NCBI RefSeq assembly: GCF_001269985.1
Contig: NZ_BBZB01000002.1
Location: 496,001-560,000 of the forward strand
Reading direction: 5' to 3'
Origin: Pseudoalteromonas sp. '520P1 No. 423'
GTDB lineage: Bacteria > Pseudomonadota > Gammaproteobacteria > Enterobacterales > Alteromonadaceae
Length of the DNA: 64,000 nucleotides
Shown: one piece after another, positions 26,455 to 35,336 of the stretch
Layout of the letters: every line of letters starts with the position of its first letter
How positions within the stretch are numbered: the first letter of the stretch is position 1
The notes under the pieces: model-generated
Told to the model about the DNA's origin: nothing
Seen by the model: only the letters and a program-made list of their open reading frames with translations
Databases searched by the model: none
Made by a program: the position numbers and the translations under genes

Positions 26455-28776
26455 TCATTTAAATGGTGTACTAAATTGCCATACATCTCCTTTTACAATA
26501 TCACCAGAAGGCATTACAGCATCTACTCGCCAAAAGTATTGTTTGTTTGGTTTTAGATTACCTGGATCAAACATGTTTTGAGTTAATACGCTAACAAGTG
26601 ATAGGTTATTTTCAGATGTACCTGTATATACTTTATAAGATGTTGCTTGATAGGCTGGACGCCATATTAAGTCTGAATCAATCGATACATCTTCACTTCG
26701 CATTGCAGGGATCGGGTGTGTTGTTTTTGTATCACGTCTACCAGGGATCCAGTAACTGTTTTGATCTGCTCTATAACTACCGGTATAACCCAAAGTACCA
26801 CCTTGTAAACTTGTTAAATAACTATCGTTTATCACATCACCGTGCTTTAAAGGTGATGATTGATTTGGTCTAAAGTCTCTATTTGTCACATCTTTAAATT
26901 GACTTTTAAGTGAGTTACCTTCATTTACGCCATTAAAGTTATGACCGTAATCAACCCACGACAGCATAGGTTCATTAGAGGCTCTTTGGCTTGAAATTAA
27001 ATCGGCTGCATTATTCGTTACGATACTGCCTCTATTTGCGCCCCCTAAAATACCGCCAACATCGGCGTCATCTAAAATAATTAGGTCGGTACGTTTGTTT
27101 TCTAAAGTATCAAATACCGTGTTGTGATACACACGCTGATTTTCACCTTTGACCATAATACCATTAGCATTCCAAACAACATTATGATGCGCAATCGCAT
27201 CGCTACCATAAAACTTTGCAGGAATAGGGGCATCGAAACGTACACCATATTTAACTGAATCATGTAACCAGTTATAACGCACTATTGTGCCATTTTGTGC
27301 TGCGATACGTACTTGGATCATAGCGCCATCACTTTGTGCAAAACCAGAATTGGAAATATCATTGTATTCTGCGGTAAAACGGCCTCCTAAAGGACCCGTA
27401 TATTTACCATGGCCGCCAGGAGAAGCACCTGAAGTTGCCAACGTTTCTGAACTACCTGCATTGGATACTGTGTTGTACCTGAAGGCTGAGAAATTACCAT
27501 CTAAGACTAATGAAGAACTTGGCGCATAACTTTCAGACGCAGCCCAGTCAAAATATTCAAAAGAGGAGTTTTCTACTAGTGTTGAATTGCCACGCATTAA
27601 AAACCCTTGGCCATCAACATTTCTCATAGTGATGTTTCGTAAGGTATTGTTACTTTTGTGAGATAAATCACGATTATTAGAGCTTACAAAAAGTATTTCA
27701 GACTTTTGACCTACTTCGCCAAGTGCACGACGTGAAGAACCACCAAATTTAAAGTTAGCGTCTTCTAAAGTAAAGTTTTCACAATTACCACAACGTAAAG
27801 TTTCACCAAAAAAATCTACATTTTTAACTGTTACATGCTCCCAGCCTCCCACTTTGATACCATAAGGCTGCTTTTTTGCTCTGATAGTTTGAGTGGGCGT
27901 ACCACTAGAAGAATATAAGTAAGCAGTTTTTGTTTTAGTATCAAAAAACCATTCATCATCATTATCTAATAGTGCTTTTTTACCTTCAACAAAGTAATAA
28001 AAGTGTTTTTGGTTTTTCCAAATTCGTGGTGTTTTACCGTATGTGAAGTTATTACTGCCAGGTGTATGTGATGAAATTTTTCGGGTCCAAGTATCAAAAC
28101 TGCCTACATTAGCCACAACAACAGCATCACTTAAATCTACTGTATTTATAGTTTTATCATCAGTAAGTGAGTCATCCATCATTAAGCCAAAGTCATTACC
28201 ACTGGTATTTGCATGAGCCCAACTATCACGGCTATAAACAGATGCGACATCTCCTTTTTTGTCACCGAAGCGGGCATTTGGCCAACGAGCATTCATTTTT
28301 TCTTGCCAATTTTCACCTTCTTTAATAAATAACTGCCAAATGTCTTCGCCAATATACTTACTGTATATATTACCGCCTTCAGACACCCAAGAGTTTGAGA
28401 TATCTATTGTGCCATCAAATGTAACTTGTTCATTATCGTATGCTTCTATAGTGATAGGGCGATCTTGTGTTCCTTTTAAGCCACTTCTAGTGAGCACTTC
28501 ATTATAAGTACCGCCACGTAATTTGACTGTATAAGCTTCACGATTGTCGAGTGCAACACCACTGTTAAATTCTTTTTCACCATAGTTTAATGCAAATTTT
28601 ATTGTTTTAAATGGCTGAGATATTGAGCCATTTCGTTTTAATGCTCTTGTATCTAGTCCGTTGATCGGATCTACAAAAATATGATGGTTTACTGAACTTG
28701 AAGCTAAGGTTGGTAGGCTTGTAACGCTTGCAGCTAAAGTACAACTAGCAATTAAACTTAATTTGAAATTTTTCAT
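26455..28776 (-). CDS. Secreted right-handed beta-helix protein with a C-terminal FN3-like domain
   Basis: A 773-residue exported protein (signal peptide ending LPTLASS). The N-terminal part has the DUF1565-like start of parallel beta-helix carbohydrate enzymes: IFVDPINGLDTRALKRNGSI, PFKTIKFAL, VKLRGGTYNEVL and RPITIEAYDNEQVTFDG. Long stretches of short strands ending in Asn follow (for example VTVKNVDFFG and RVYHNTVFD). Residues about 700-773 (WRPAYQATSYKVYTG to FWRVDAVMPSGD) look like fibronectin type III. Several GH and PL families share this fold, including GH120 and GH141, but I cannot assign one. It is divergent from the GntR regulator and close to the L-sugar pathway, so a role in cutting the same polysaccharide is likely but unproved. 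Confidence 0.8.
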   Translation of the reverse strand: MKNFKLSLIASCTLAASVTSLPTLASSSVNHHIFVDPINGLDTRALKRNGSISQPFKTIKFALNYGEKEFNSGVALDNREAYTVKLRGGTYNEVLTRSGLKGTQDRPITIEAYDNEQVTFDGTIDISNSWVSEGGNIYSKYIGEDIWQLFIKEGENWQEKMNARWPNARFGDKKGDVASVYSRDSWAHANTSGNDFGLMMDDSLTDDKTINTVDLSDAVVVANVGSFDTWTRKISSHTPGSNNFTYGKTPRIWKNQKHFYYFVEGKKALLDNDDEWFFDTKTKTAYLYSSSGTPTQTIRAKKQPYGIKVGGWEHVTVKNVDFFGETLRCGNCENFTLEDANFKFGGSSRRALGEVGQKSEILFVSSNNRDLSHKSNNTLRNITMRNVDGQGFLMRGNSTLVENSSFEYFDWAASESYAPSSSLVLDGNFSAFRYNTVSNAGSSETLATSGASPGGHGKYTGPLGGRFTAEYNDISNSGFAQSDGAMIQVRIAAQNGTIVRYNWLHDSVKYGVRFDAPIPAKFYGSDAIAHHNVVWNANGIMVKGENQRVYHNTVFDTLENKRTDLIILDDADVGGILGGANRGSIVTNNAADLISSQRASNEPMLSWVDYGHNFNGVNEGNSLKSQFKDVTNRDFRPNQSSPLKHGDVINDSYLTSLQGGTLGYTGSYRADQNSYWIPGRRDTKTTHPIPAMRSEDVSIDSDLIWRPAYQATSYKVYTGTSENNLSLVSVLTQNMFDPGNLKPNKQYFWRVDAVMPSGDIVKGDVWQFSTPFK

Positions 28777-29167
28777 TATTATGTCTCACAAATAATTTGA
28801 AACGCATTTATGGAATAACAAAAATCCTTTTCGTTAATGTTTTTTATAGTTCATAAACACTTTATTTGTTTTTTATGCTAGGGTCAATAGTTTTGTAAAA
28901 ATAGTGTGAATATTTGTTAAGTATGTGTTGATGTTAGTTTTGTTGTGTTTTATTTAGGTTTATGAAGAATTCACTTATTATTATCTAAAAAGATAAAAGT
29001 GTTTATTATATTTAATTGTTAGATTTGTAGTATTTTGAAATTAGAAATGAAATTAAAGGTGCTAAGATAAGGTCAATAATTATTAAAAGCTATCGTTTAT
29101 ATGTCTAAAAGGTAATAAATACAATTTATAGCTGAGTATATGCTTTTTTAGGCTATTACTATTAATA
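28777..29167. other. Divergent promoter region, beta-helix gene / GntR regulator
   Basis: This 391-base A/T-rich stretch separates two divergent genes. No coding frame is present. It must hold the promoter of the beta-helix gene on the minus strand; I could not pick out a convincing -35/-10 pair. Confidence 0.4.
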
Positions 29168-29198
29168 AACAACAAGTATACTATTCGATATTGTTGTT
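29168..29198. promoter_or_regulatory. Inverted repeat before the GntR gene (possible autoregulatory site)
   Basis: Arms AACAACAA and TTGTTGTT (8 bp, perfect) are separated by 15 bases. The repeat ends directly before the AAAAGGAA ribosome binding site of the regulator gene. The position would suit autoregulation. Confidence 0.4.
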
Positions 29199-29216
29199 TT
29201 AAAAGGAACTATTATC

Positions 29217-30119
29217 GTGAATGTTCACAGTCACTTGATCCAAGAAACCGTAAACGGAATTTTAGAAAGTTTATCTGACTTTGATGCAAGCTCTCCTGTT
29301 GTATTAAAAGATAATACGCTTGCAAAAAAATTGAATGTTAGTAGAACCACGATCCGTACAGCATTATCAGAACTAGAAAATTTAGGCATTATCGTAATTG
29401 ATGGTTCTAAAAAAACGGTAAATAGAAAACCTACTGAAACGGATTATTTTGATACCAGTAATAGTGTTGCATCTAAAGAAGAAATTATTGAAGAGTATTT
29501 TTTAGATTTAATTAATCACGGTAAATTGCTACCTGGTGATAAGTTTTCAGAATTAGAATTAGCTAAATCATCGGGTTGTAATACCATCACTGTAAGAGAG
29601 TTTTTAATTAAATTTTCTCGATTTGGCCTAATCGAAAAGAAACCCAGAGCTAAATGGCAAATGGTTGAATTTACAGAAAAATTTGCTCTCGAGTTAGTTG
29701 AGTTTAGACGTATTTTAGAAATGAGCTCAATTACCAAACTTTTAGCAACGCCAACAGATGATCCTGTATGGAAAGAGCTTTCTGTATTATTAGATAAACA
29801 TATCGAAGTATTAGCTGATGTTGATAATAGATATACTGAGCTAAGTGAATTAGATCGTAAATTTCACTATATAGTGCAACGCGCATCCAGTAATCGTTTC
29901 TTTATGCAATTCTTTGATGTGGTTTCTTTAATTTGTCATTACCATTATCAGTGGGATAAAAGTGATGAACTTGATCGAAATAAAGTTGCGTTACAAGAGC
30001 ATGTTGAAATTATCACTCAATTACTCGCCCATAATACCTCTGGGGTGATCAGTGCAATGGAAGTTCACTTAAGTACAGCTAAAAAAACGTTATTACGTTC
30101 TGCACATGGTTTAGAATAG
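29217..30119 (+). CDS. GntR/FCD-family regulator with two winged-helix segments
   Basis: A 300-residue transcription factor, likely the sugar-acid-responsive switch of the surrounding catabolic genes. Two helix-turn-helix units are visible in tandem. The first is TLAKKLNVSRTTIRTALSELENLGII (about residues 36-62). The second is SELELAKSSGCNTITVREFLIKFSRFGLI (about 117-146), where the single winged helix of ordinary FadR/GntR proteins is expected. An all-helical FCD ligand domain follows, with metal/ligand-type positions Glu/Arg (ELVEFRRILEM), His (DRKFHYIVQRAS) and a late HVEII and HLSTAK. The start is GTG with a strong AAAAGGAA site. Which promoters it controls is not shown. Confidence 0.85.
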   Translation: MNVHSHLIQETVNGILESLSDFDASSPVVLKDNTLAKKLNVSRTTIRTALSELENLGIIVIDGSKKTVNRKPTETDYFDTSNSVASKEEIIEEYFLDLINHGKLLPGDKFSELELAKSSGCNTITVREFLIKFSRFGLIEKKPRAKWQMVEFTEKFALELVEFRRILEMSSITKLLATPTDDPVWKELSVLLDKHIEVLADVDNRYTELSELDRKFHYIVQRASSNRFFMQFFDVVSLICHYHYQWDKSDELDRNKVALQEHVEIITQLLAHNTSGVISAMEVHLSTAKKTLLRSAHGLE

Positions 30120-30201
30120 CATTACAAGAAATTAACCTGAGCTGCGATAATCAAATTAGCCAATAACGCTATTTTAAAGCCTATTAGCGTTGTTCTAACT
30201 G

Positions 30202-30219
30202 CCAATAGCCCGCTATTGG
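30202..30219 (+). terminator. Hairpin after the GntR gene
   Basis: CCAATAG and CTATTGG form a 7-bp stem with a 4-base loop, 83 bases past the stop codon. There is no T-run, so termination is uncertain. A second loose hairpin (AACGCTA with TAGCGTT) lies just before it. Confidence 0.35.
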
Positions 30220-30509
30220 TTAGTTAAAAGGCCTTGATATCTACTAAAATTACGTCATGGGATAGTGAAACAAACAGTAACCCTTTTTCTTCAAGTGGTT
30301 ATAAAACTCTTATTCAAACCTCAAGTTAATTAAATTAAAAACATTCCCGATAAAACATTTCGGGAATCGTAAACATTTAAATCTTCATACAATTCCTCAT
30401 AAAATTTAGTTTAAACTCAATTCTCTTAAAAAATATAAAATTATTAAACCCCTTTTTAAAAAGCTAAAGTTTATAGCAAAAACACAATTAAATTTTAAAG
30501 GTTATGACT

Positions 30510-30852
30510 ATGAACATTGCTTTAACAAAATCAATTTTGCTATCGATTATTACACTATCTTTGATGAGTGCCTGTAGCCCGCAAACAAAAAATAATGAAG
30601 AACAAGAAACTTCCAAAGCACAAACGGATAATCAGCAGATAGAAAAAATTTAAATTACAGAAGTCAAAGAAATAAAAATCGAAAGCATGGCTAGTGATAT
30701 GGTAGTTGAACAACAAAGTGCATCAGGCCCTAAGGTAAAAAGCCATGTTAAGACGTGTCGCACCAGGTCAAACTTATCATCAAGCTATTGTTCTTACACC
30801 ACCAATAATTCCACCCATTTATTCAGGAATACCAAATACAGTAAAATTGTAA
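30510..30852 (+). pseudogene. Remnant of a YfbK-like VWA-domain lipoprotein
   Basis: The ATG at 30510 (AAGG eight bases upstream) opens a 47-codon lipoprotein leader with lipobox LMSAC, then a TAA at 30651. Past the stop the same frame reads ITEVKEIKIESMASDMVVEQ, and a frameshift leads into VAPGQTYHQAIVLTPP and YSGIPNT. This order (lipobox, Gln/Met-rich linker, short motif before 'NTE-Y') is the N-terminus of large von Willebrand A lipoproteins of the YfbK type. The whole VWA domain is gone: the remnant ends 26 bases before the hairpin repeat at 30879. The assignment rests on a short segment. Confidence 0.5.
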
Positions 30853-30878
30853 TGGTGTAATACTTAAATAAAGGAAAT

Positions 30879-30947
30879 AAAGGGGTCGGAGTTAATTAAT
30901 TCGGGTACAACCTTTGTCCCTAAATAAATTAACTCGACCTCTTTTTT
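30879..30947. repeat. Hairpin repeat, copy 1 (left edge of the catabolic block)
   Basis: The left arm begins GGGGTCGGAGTTAATTAA and the right arm reads ATTAACTCGACCTC, then TTTTTT. A nearly identical unit lies at 42138-42207 in the same orientation. This copy has lost one base and gained a mismatch in its right arm. Standing directly after the mutarotase gene, it can also act as the terminator of the leftward operon. Confidence 0.8.
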
Positions 30948-30994
30948 GAGGTTTATTAGTTTTGCTTTGTTAATTCTTAAATTGTATGTGGTTG

Positions 30995-31348
30995 TTAAGG
31001 TTGATCTGTCAGTTTAAAAATTTGCTCTGTAGGCAGCCATTTCTCACCTTCTTTTGCCCAAGGTAAGGCTTGTTGAAATTGCCACATTAAAGTTTCCCAC
31101 TTTTGAATTTGTGGGTCGTTAGCGTCTGATATGGCTTTTTTATCTGCATCAAAGGTATCGTCTACTTCCATGATCATAAATAAACGATTTACGATTAAGT
31201 AGATTTCCATTTCAACAATACCTGCATCTCTAATGCCTTTAGAAACTTCAGGTAATCCATTACCTGGTTTGTGATATTCTTTATATTGTTCAATCAGTTC
31301 AGGATCATCTTTTAGATCTACAGCTAAACAGTAACGTGTTGTTTTCAT
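30995..31348 (-). CDS. RhaM-family L-sugar mutarotase
   Basis: A 117-residue cytosolic protein of the L-rhamnose mutarotase family (PF05336), which speeds exchange between sugar anomers so that the next enzyme gets its form. Family features are the start TTRYCLAVDLKDDPELIEQYKEYH with the His of the active site, GIVEMEIYLIVNRLFMIMEVDD, and the C-terminal WETLMWQFQQALPWA. It is the last gene of the leftward operon, 23 bases past the kinase. In this setting it probably serves L-galactose or L-fucose rather than L-rhamnose, since no rhamnose genes are near; that is inference. Confidence 0.82.
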   Translation of the reverse strand: MKTTRYCLAVDLKDDPELIEQYKEYHKPGNGLPEVSKGIRDAGIVEMEIYLIVNRLFMIMEVDDTFDADKKAISDANDPQIQKWETLMWQFQQALPWAKEGEKWLPTEQIFKLTDQP

Positions 31349-31371
31349 CTTTTTCTCTATTTAGGTAAATG

Positions 31372-32313
31372 TTAAATTGGGTAGCACTTTAAATGCGCGT
31401 TAAGTGAATCTTTATCAACTATGGCACCTTTATGGCCAATCACACAGGCTGATAATTTAGCGCCAAACTCCGCTGATTCAACTACAGTTCTACCCATCAT
31501 TCTGGCACTGAGGTAGCCGCCATTAAATGCGTCCCCAGCAGAGGTTGTATCAACCACGTTTTGAACTGGGTCAACTGCCACTTGGGTTTTAATACCATTA
31601 AAAGATGTATGCATGCCTTGTGAACCATTTTTTATCACATATTCTTTGATATCGTATTGATTTAAAAAGTTAGCGACATCAGAGCTTGTTTTTGCACCAT
31701 ATAAAACCATGTGATCATCAACTCCGGGTAGGGCAATATCAGCAAGCTCAAATGCTAAATTATAGGCTTGTTTTGTTTCTTCAACAGACGACCACAGTGC
31801 TGGCCGGTAATTTGGGTCAAAAATAATCAAGGTGCCATTGGCTTTAAGTTCAGCTAAATAATGCCATAAAAGAACACGATCAGCTTGTGATAATATAGCG
31901 ATTGAGATACCGGATAAAAAGAACATATTAGAACTTGATATACGGGCATAACCACCATCATCAGCTAATAATTTTATAGTTTGTTTAGCCGCTGATGTAT
32001 CACGCCAATATGTAAAGCTACGTTCACCTTCATCGTCTACGTTTATTAGATATAAGCCCATTTGCGCAGTGCTTGAGCGGTATACTAAATGTGTATCAAG
32101 TGACTCTTCATACATTAACTGTAGCATTTCATCACTTAAACTATCTTGGCCAATCGCTGATAAAAAATGTACTGCTGAGTTATCTCCCATACACCTTTTA
32201 ATATAAATAGCCGTATTAAACACATCACCCGCAAAGCCTTGTTTGTAAAGCTTAGGTTGTGTGGATGAGCCAAACTCAACCATGCACTCACCCATTAAAG
32301 TGATTTGATTCAT
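31372..32313 (-). CDS. kdgK: 2-Keto-3-deoxygluconate kinase
   Basis: A 313-residue PfkB-family kinase that should phosphorylate KDG to KDPG, the entry to the lower Entner-Doudoroff route. It aligns end to end with E. coli KdgK: GECMVEF, GFAGDVFNTAIYIKR, FLSAIGQDSLSDEML, ERSFTYWRDTSAAK, FFLSGISIAIL and IIFDPNYRPALW. The ATP-binding and catalytic block is VVDTTSAGDAFNGGYLSAR with Asp as the base. The ATG overlaps the stop codon region of the reductase gene by four bases. This and the altronate dehydratase fix KDG as the intermediate of the pathway. Confidence 0.92.
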   Translation of the reverse strand: MNQITLMGECMVEFGSSTQPKLYKQGFAGDVFNTAIYIKRCMGDNSAVHFLSAIGQDSLSDEMLQLMYEESLDTHLVYRSSTAQMGLYLINVDDEGERSFTYWRDTSAAKQTIKLLADDGGYARISSSNMFFLSGISIAILSQADRVLLWHYLAELKANGTLIIFDPNYRPALWSSVEETKQAYNLAFELADIALPGVDDHMVLYGAKTSSDVANFLNQYDIKEYVIKNGSQGMHTSFNGIKTQVAVDPVQNVVDTTSAGDAFNGGYLSARMMGRTVVESAEFGAKLSACVIGHKGAIVDKDSLNAHLKCYPI

Positions 32314-33782
32314 AATCTATCCAATTGTTTTAGTTGATCTAAAACCGTGCAGCCAGATAACAGCGCTGATAAATGTTTATCTAGGTTCGCTATCACTTTG
32401 TCATTGTTGATAAAGTCTTTACCAAAAATAGACTCGATTCCAAAAAAGGCATTAATAACATCAAGAGGTTTAGATGATGTAATGCCTTTGGTGCTGGCGA
32501 ATTCCTCAGCAAGTGGATCAACTATGTCACGTTTTTCAATTAATGCTGCTCGGATAAATTGCATCCAACAAGCAAGTGAAAAACAGAGTTTATCTATACT
32601 TCTATTTAACTTTAAATTGTCTTGAATTATAGGTAATAAACGCATTTGTAATTTTTGCGAGCCATCCCAAGCAATCTGCGCTAATAAATGGCGGATCTCT
32701 GGATTTAAGAATCGTTCGATGATCTCTTTACTATAGCTTTGCACGTCGAGCTCTTTTGGTGCATCAAAAGAGCCAATGACTTCTTCATTGGCTAAGTCAC
32801 AAATAAATTTGTAAAAAGCCTTATCACTTGTTACATCATAAACAGTTTCAAAACCGGCAAGAGAACCTGCGTAAGCAAGAGTTGAATGCAAACAGTTTAA
32901 TAAACGCAGTTTTGCTTTTTCAAAGCCGTCTACATCGTTGGTAAATACAACACCTACTTTGTGCCAATCAGGACGAGGGCCTTTAAAGGTATCTTCTATC
33001 ACCCATTGGGTGAATTGTTCCCTTTGAATTGGCCATTCATCTTGGGCACCTATGGCTTTAGATACAGACTCTACGGTATAGGCTTCGGTTTTTGGTGTAA
33101 TGCTATCTACCATAGAATTTGGAAAGCTAACTTGGTTTTCTATCCAAATCTTTAATTCTGGGCTAAGTGTATGAGCATAATCAAGTACGGCACTGCGTAA
33201 CTTATCACCATTACCTGAAACATTGTCACAACTGAGTACATTAAATGCTGTTATATTATTCGCTTTTCTATTACATAAAGCTTCAACAATAAAACCAATC
33301 GCACTCACTGGCATATGTGGGTTGCTTAGGTCGTGTTTAATGTCTTTATGTTCAAAATCTAGGTTACCATCTGATCCTAAACAATACCCTTTTTCTGTGA
33401 TTGTTAAAGAGACTATTTTGGTATCAGGTGCGCTCATTCTTTGTAAAACCAGATCTGATTGCTCACTGGCAACTAATACTTCTTTTACAGCGCCAATTAC
33501 TTGATAATTGATTGCTTTATCAAGAATTGCCAAAGTATATAAGTTATCTTGTTTTGCTAATACGTTTCTGGCTGTTGGGCTGCGAAGCGATACACCACAA
33601 ATACCCCAGTTACCACCCGTTAAGTTCATTGCATTTTCAGTATAAGCTGCTTGATGTGCACGATGAAAAGCACCAGGTCCTAAGTGAACAATACCAATTT
33701 TTGTATTGTCTCTATCGTAATTTGGCACTGCAATACTTTGATTGTTACCAACAAGATTAAGGGTTTTATTTGTTAGATTCAT
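32310..33782 (-). CDS. Mannitol dehydrogenase-family hexuronate reductase (tagaturonate or fructuronate reductase)
   Basis: A 490-residue NAD-dependent polyol/hexonate dehydrogenase. The Rossmann start is IGIVHLGPGAFHRAHQAAY. The C-terminal catalytic domain holds KLRLLNCLHSTLAYAG, where the Lys and the Asn/His are catalytic in mannitol dehydrogenases. By sequence style it is nearer to UxuB and mannitol dehydrogenase than to short UxaB. By context it should reduce D-tagaturonate to D-altronate, because it lies between an L-galactonate dehydrogenase and an altronate dehydratase. It is 20 bases downstream of the dehydratase. The family is certain; the substrate is inferred. Confidence 0.85.
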   Translation of the reverse strand: MNLTNKTLNLVGNNQSIAVPNYDRDNTKIGIVHLGPGAFHRAHQAAYTENAMNLTGGNWGICGVSLRSPTARNVLAKQDNLYTLAILDKAINYQVIGAVKEVLVASEQSDLVLQRMSAPDTKIVSLTITEKGYCLGSDGNLDFEHKDIKHDLSNPHMPVSAIGFIVEALCNRKANNITAFNVLSCDNVSGNGDKLRSAVLDYAHTLSPELKIWIENQVSFPNSMVDSITPKTEAYTVESVSKAIGAQDEWPIQREQFTQWVIEDTFKGPRPDWHKVGVVFTNDVDGFEKAKLRLLNCLHSTLAYAGSLAGFETVYDVTSDKAFYKFICDLANEEVIGSFDAPKELDVQSYSKEIIERFLNPEIRHLLAQIAWDGSQKLQMRLLPIIQDNLKLNRSIDKLCFSLACWMQFIRAALIEKRDIVDPLAEEFASTKGITSSKPLDVINAFFGIESIFGKDFINNDKVIANLDKHLSALLSGCTVLDQLKQLDRL

Positions 33783-33802
33783 AATTTATTTCAGCGCACC
33801 TT

Positions 33803-35314
33803 TTAAAGTGTGACGCCGCCTTTCCAAATTGAAATTTCTTTAAACTGGTTAATTTCATTCTTAGTTGACTTACCGGATGCAACATCTAATAGAAGTTGAA
33901 AAAACTCTTCTGTGCACTCATCTTGGGTTTTATCTAAACGTAATAATTCACCCGCATCATAGTCAATCCAGTGCTTTTTACGATTTGCTAAATTACTATT
34001 TGATGCAATTTTTAAAGTTGGGACAGGTACGCCAAGCGGTGTGCCTCGACCTGTAGTAAATAACACCATATTGGCACCACTGGCAGCTAAAGCTGTTGAA
34101 GAAACCGCATCATTTCCGGGCCCTTGAAGTAAAGTGATGCCATTTTTGGCTACTGCTTTTTGACCATATTTTATTACTGCTTGTACAGGTGCATTGCCAC
34201 CTTTTTGAATTGCGCCTAGAGATTTATCTTCAAGGGTTGTTAAACCGCCGGCTTTATTACCTGGTGAGGGATTTTCGTAAACAGGTTGATTGTTTTTAAC
34301 AAAATAGCTTTTAAAGTCATCTACTAAATCTACGATATCTTGATACACATTTTCATTGGCTGCGTTGTTCATTAATACTTGTTCGGCACCAAACATTTCA
34401 GGTGTTTCTGTTAAAATAACGGTTGCACCATAATTTACCATTTTTTCTGTTATACGACCCAATAAAGGGTTTGCAGTGAGACCACTTAAACCATCTGAAC
34501 CACCGCATTTCATGCCGACAGTCAGTTTAGATACAGGGCAGGGAACTCGTTTATCTTGATCCATTTTTGTAAGCAGTTGCTCAATATATTTCATGCCTTG
34601 CGCTTCTTCATCATCTACTTCTTGCGCGTTAAAGTAAGCAATGCGATCCGACAAAGAGTCTGGCAAGTCTTTAACTAATGCTGATAATTGATTGTTTTCA
34701 CAACCTAAGCCTAAAAATAACACAGCACCTGCATTGGGATTAGACGCTAACGAAGCTAGTAATTGTTTGGTTTGTGCTAAATCATCTCCCAATTGAGAGC
34801 AGCCAAATGGGTGTGTGACTGCAAGAAAATCATCTGCGCGGTCTTGATAAAGAGATTTACATTGGCTAACCAGTGATTTAGCTAAATGATTTACACAACC
34901 AACGCTGTTGATGATCCATAATTCATTACGTATACCTACCAAGCCATTGGTTCTTGGATAACCCATGAAAGTAGGCATATCGCTATTCTTTTTGATGTGA
35001 TGTGATGCATTGGGGTTATACGAAAAAGTATCTTCATCACTCAGTAAAGTTTTTAAATTATGCGTATGCACCCATTCACCCGCTTGAATATCAGATGTTG
35101 TATAGCCAATAGAGTAGCCATATTTTATGATTTCTTGGCCTTTACTAAATGCCTCAAGTGCAATTTTATGCCCTCGTCCAATATCTTGTGTTAAAACAAA
35201 ATTAAGATCCTTAACTGTGATTGATGTGCCTTTTGTCAGATCTTGTAATGCAACCACAACATTATCGCTGTTATGTACCTGAATATATGTTCTGAAACTT
35301 GCTTGTGAGCTCAT
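33803..35314 (-). CDS. uxaA: Altronate dehydratase
   Basis: A 503-residue dehydratase turning D-altronate into 2-keto-3-deoxygluconate. The N-terminal SAF domain (DNVVVALQDLTKGTSITVKD to GEWVHTHNL) is joined to the UxaA catalytic domain. That domain has FMGYPRTNGLVGIRNELWI, THPFGCSQLGDD, FLGLGCENNQ, VGMKCGGSDGLSGLTANP and the late LFTTGRGTPLG. Conserved Cys in GCSQ, GCEN and KCGGSD fit the metal-dependent site of the family. This enzyme is the main evidence against a standard L-fucose route, which would use an enolase-family fuconate dehydratase. The gene lies 22 bases after the lactonase gene. Confidence 0.92.
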   Translation of the reverse strand: MSSQASFRTYIQVHNSDNVVVALQDLTKGTSITVKDLNFVLTQDIGRGHKIALEAFSKGQEIIKYGYSIGYTTSDIQAGEWVHTHNLKTLLSDEDTFSYNPNASHHIKKNSDMPTFMGYPRTNGLVGIRNELWIINSVGCVNHLAKSLVSQCKSLYQDRADDFLAVTHPFGCSQLGDDLAQTKQLLASLASNPNAGAVLFLGLGCENNQLSALVKDLPDSLSDRIAYFNAQEVDDEEAQGMKYIEQLLTKMDQDKRVPCPVSKLTVGMKCGGSDGLSGLTANPLLGRITEKMVNYGATVILTETPEMFGAEQVLMNNAANENVYQDIVDLVDDFKSYFVKNNQPVYENPSPGNKAGGLTTLEDKSLGAIQKGGNAPVQAVIKYGQKAVAKNGITLLQGPGNDAVSSTALAASGANMVLFTTGRGTPLGVPVPTLKIASNSNLANRKKHWIDYDAGELLRLDKTQDECTEEFFQLLLDVASGKSTKNEINQFKEISIWKGGVTL

Positions 35315-35336
35315 AATACGGGTTCTCTTAAACTAG

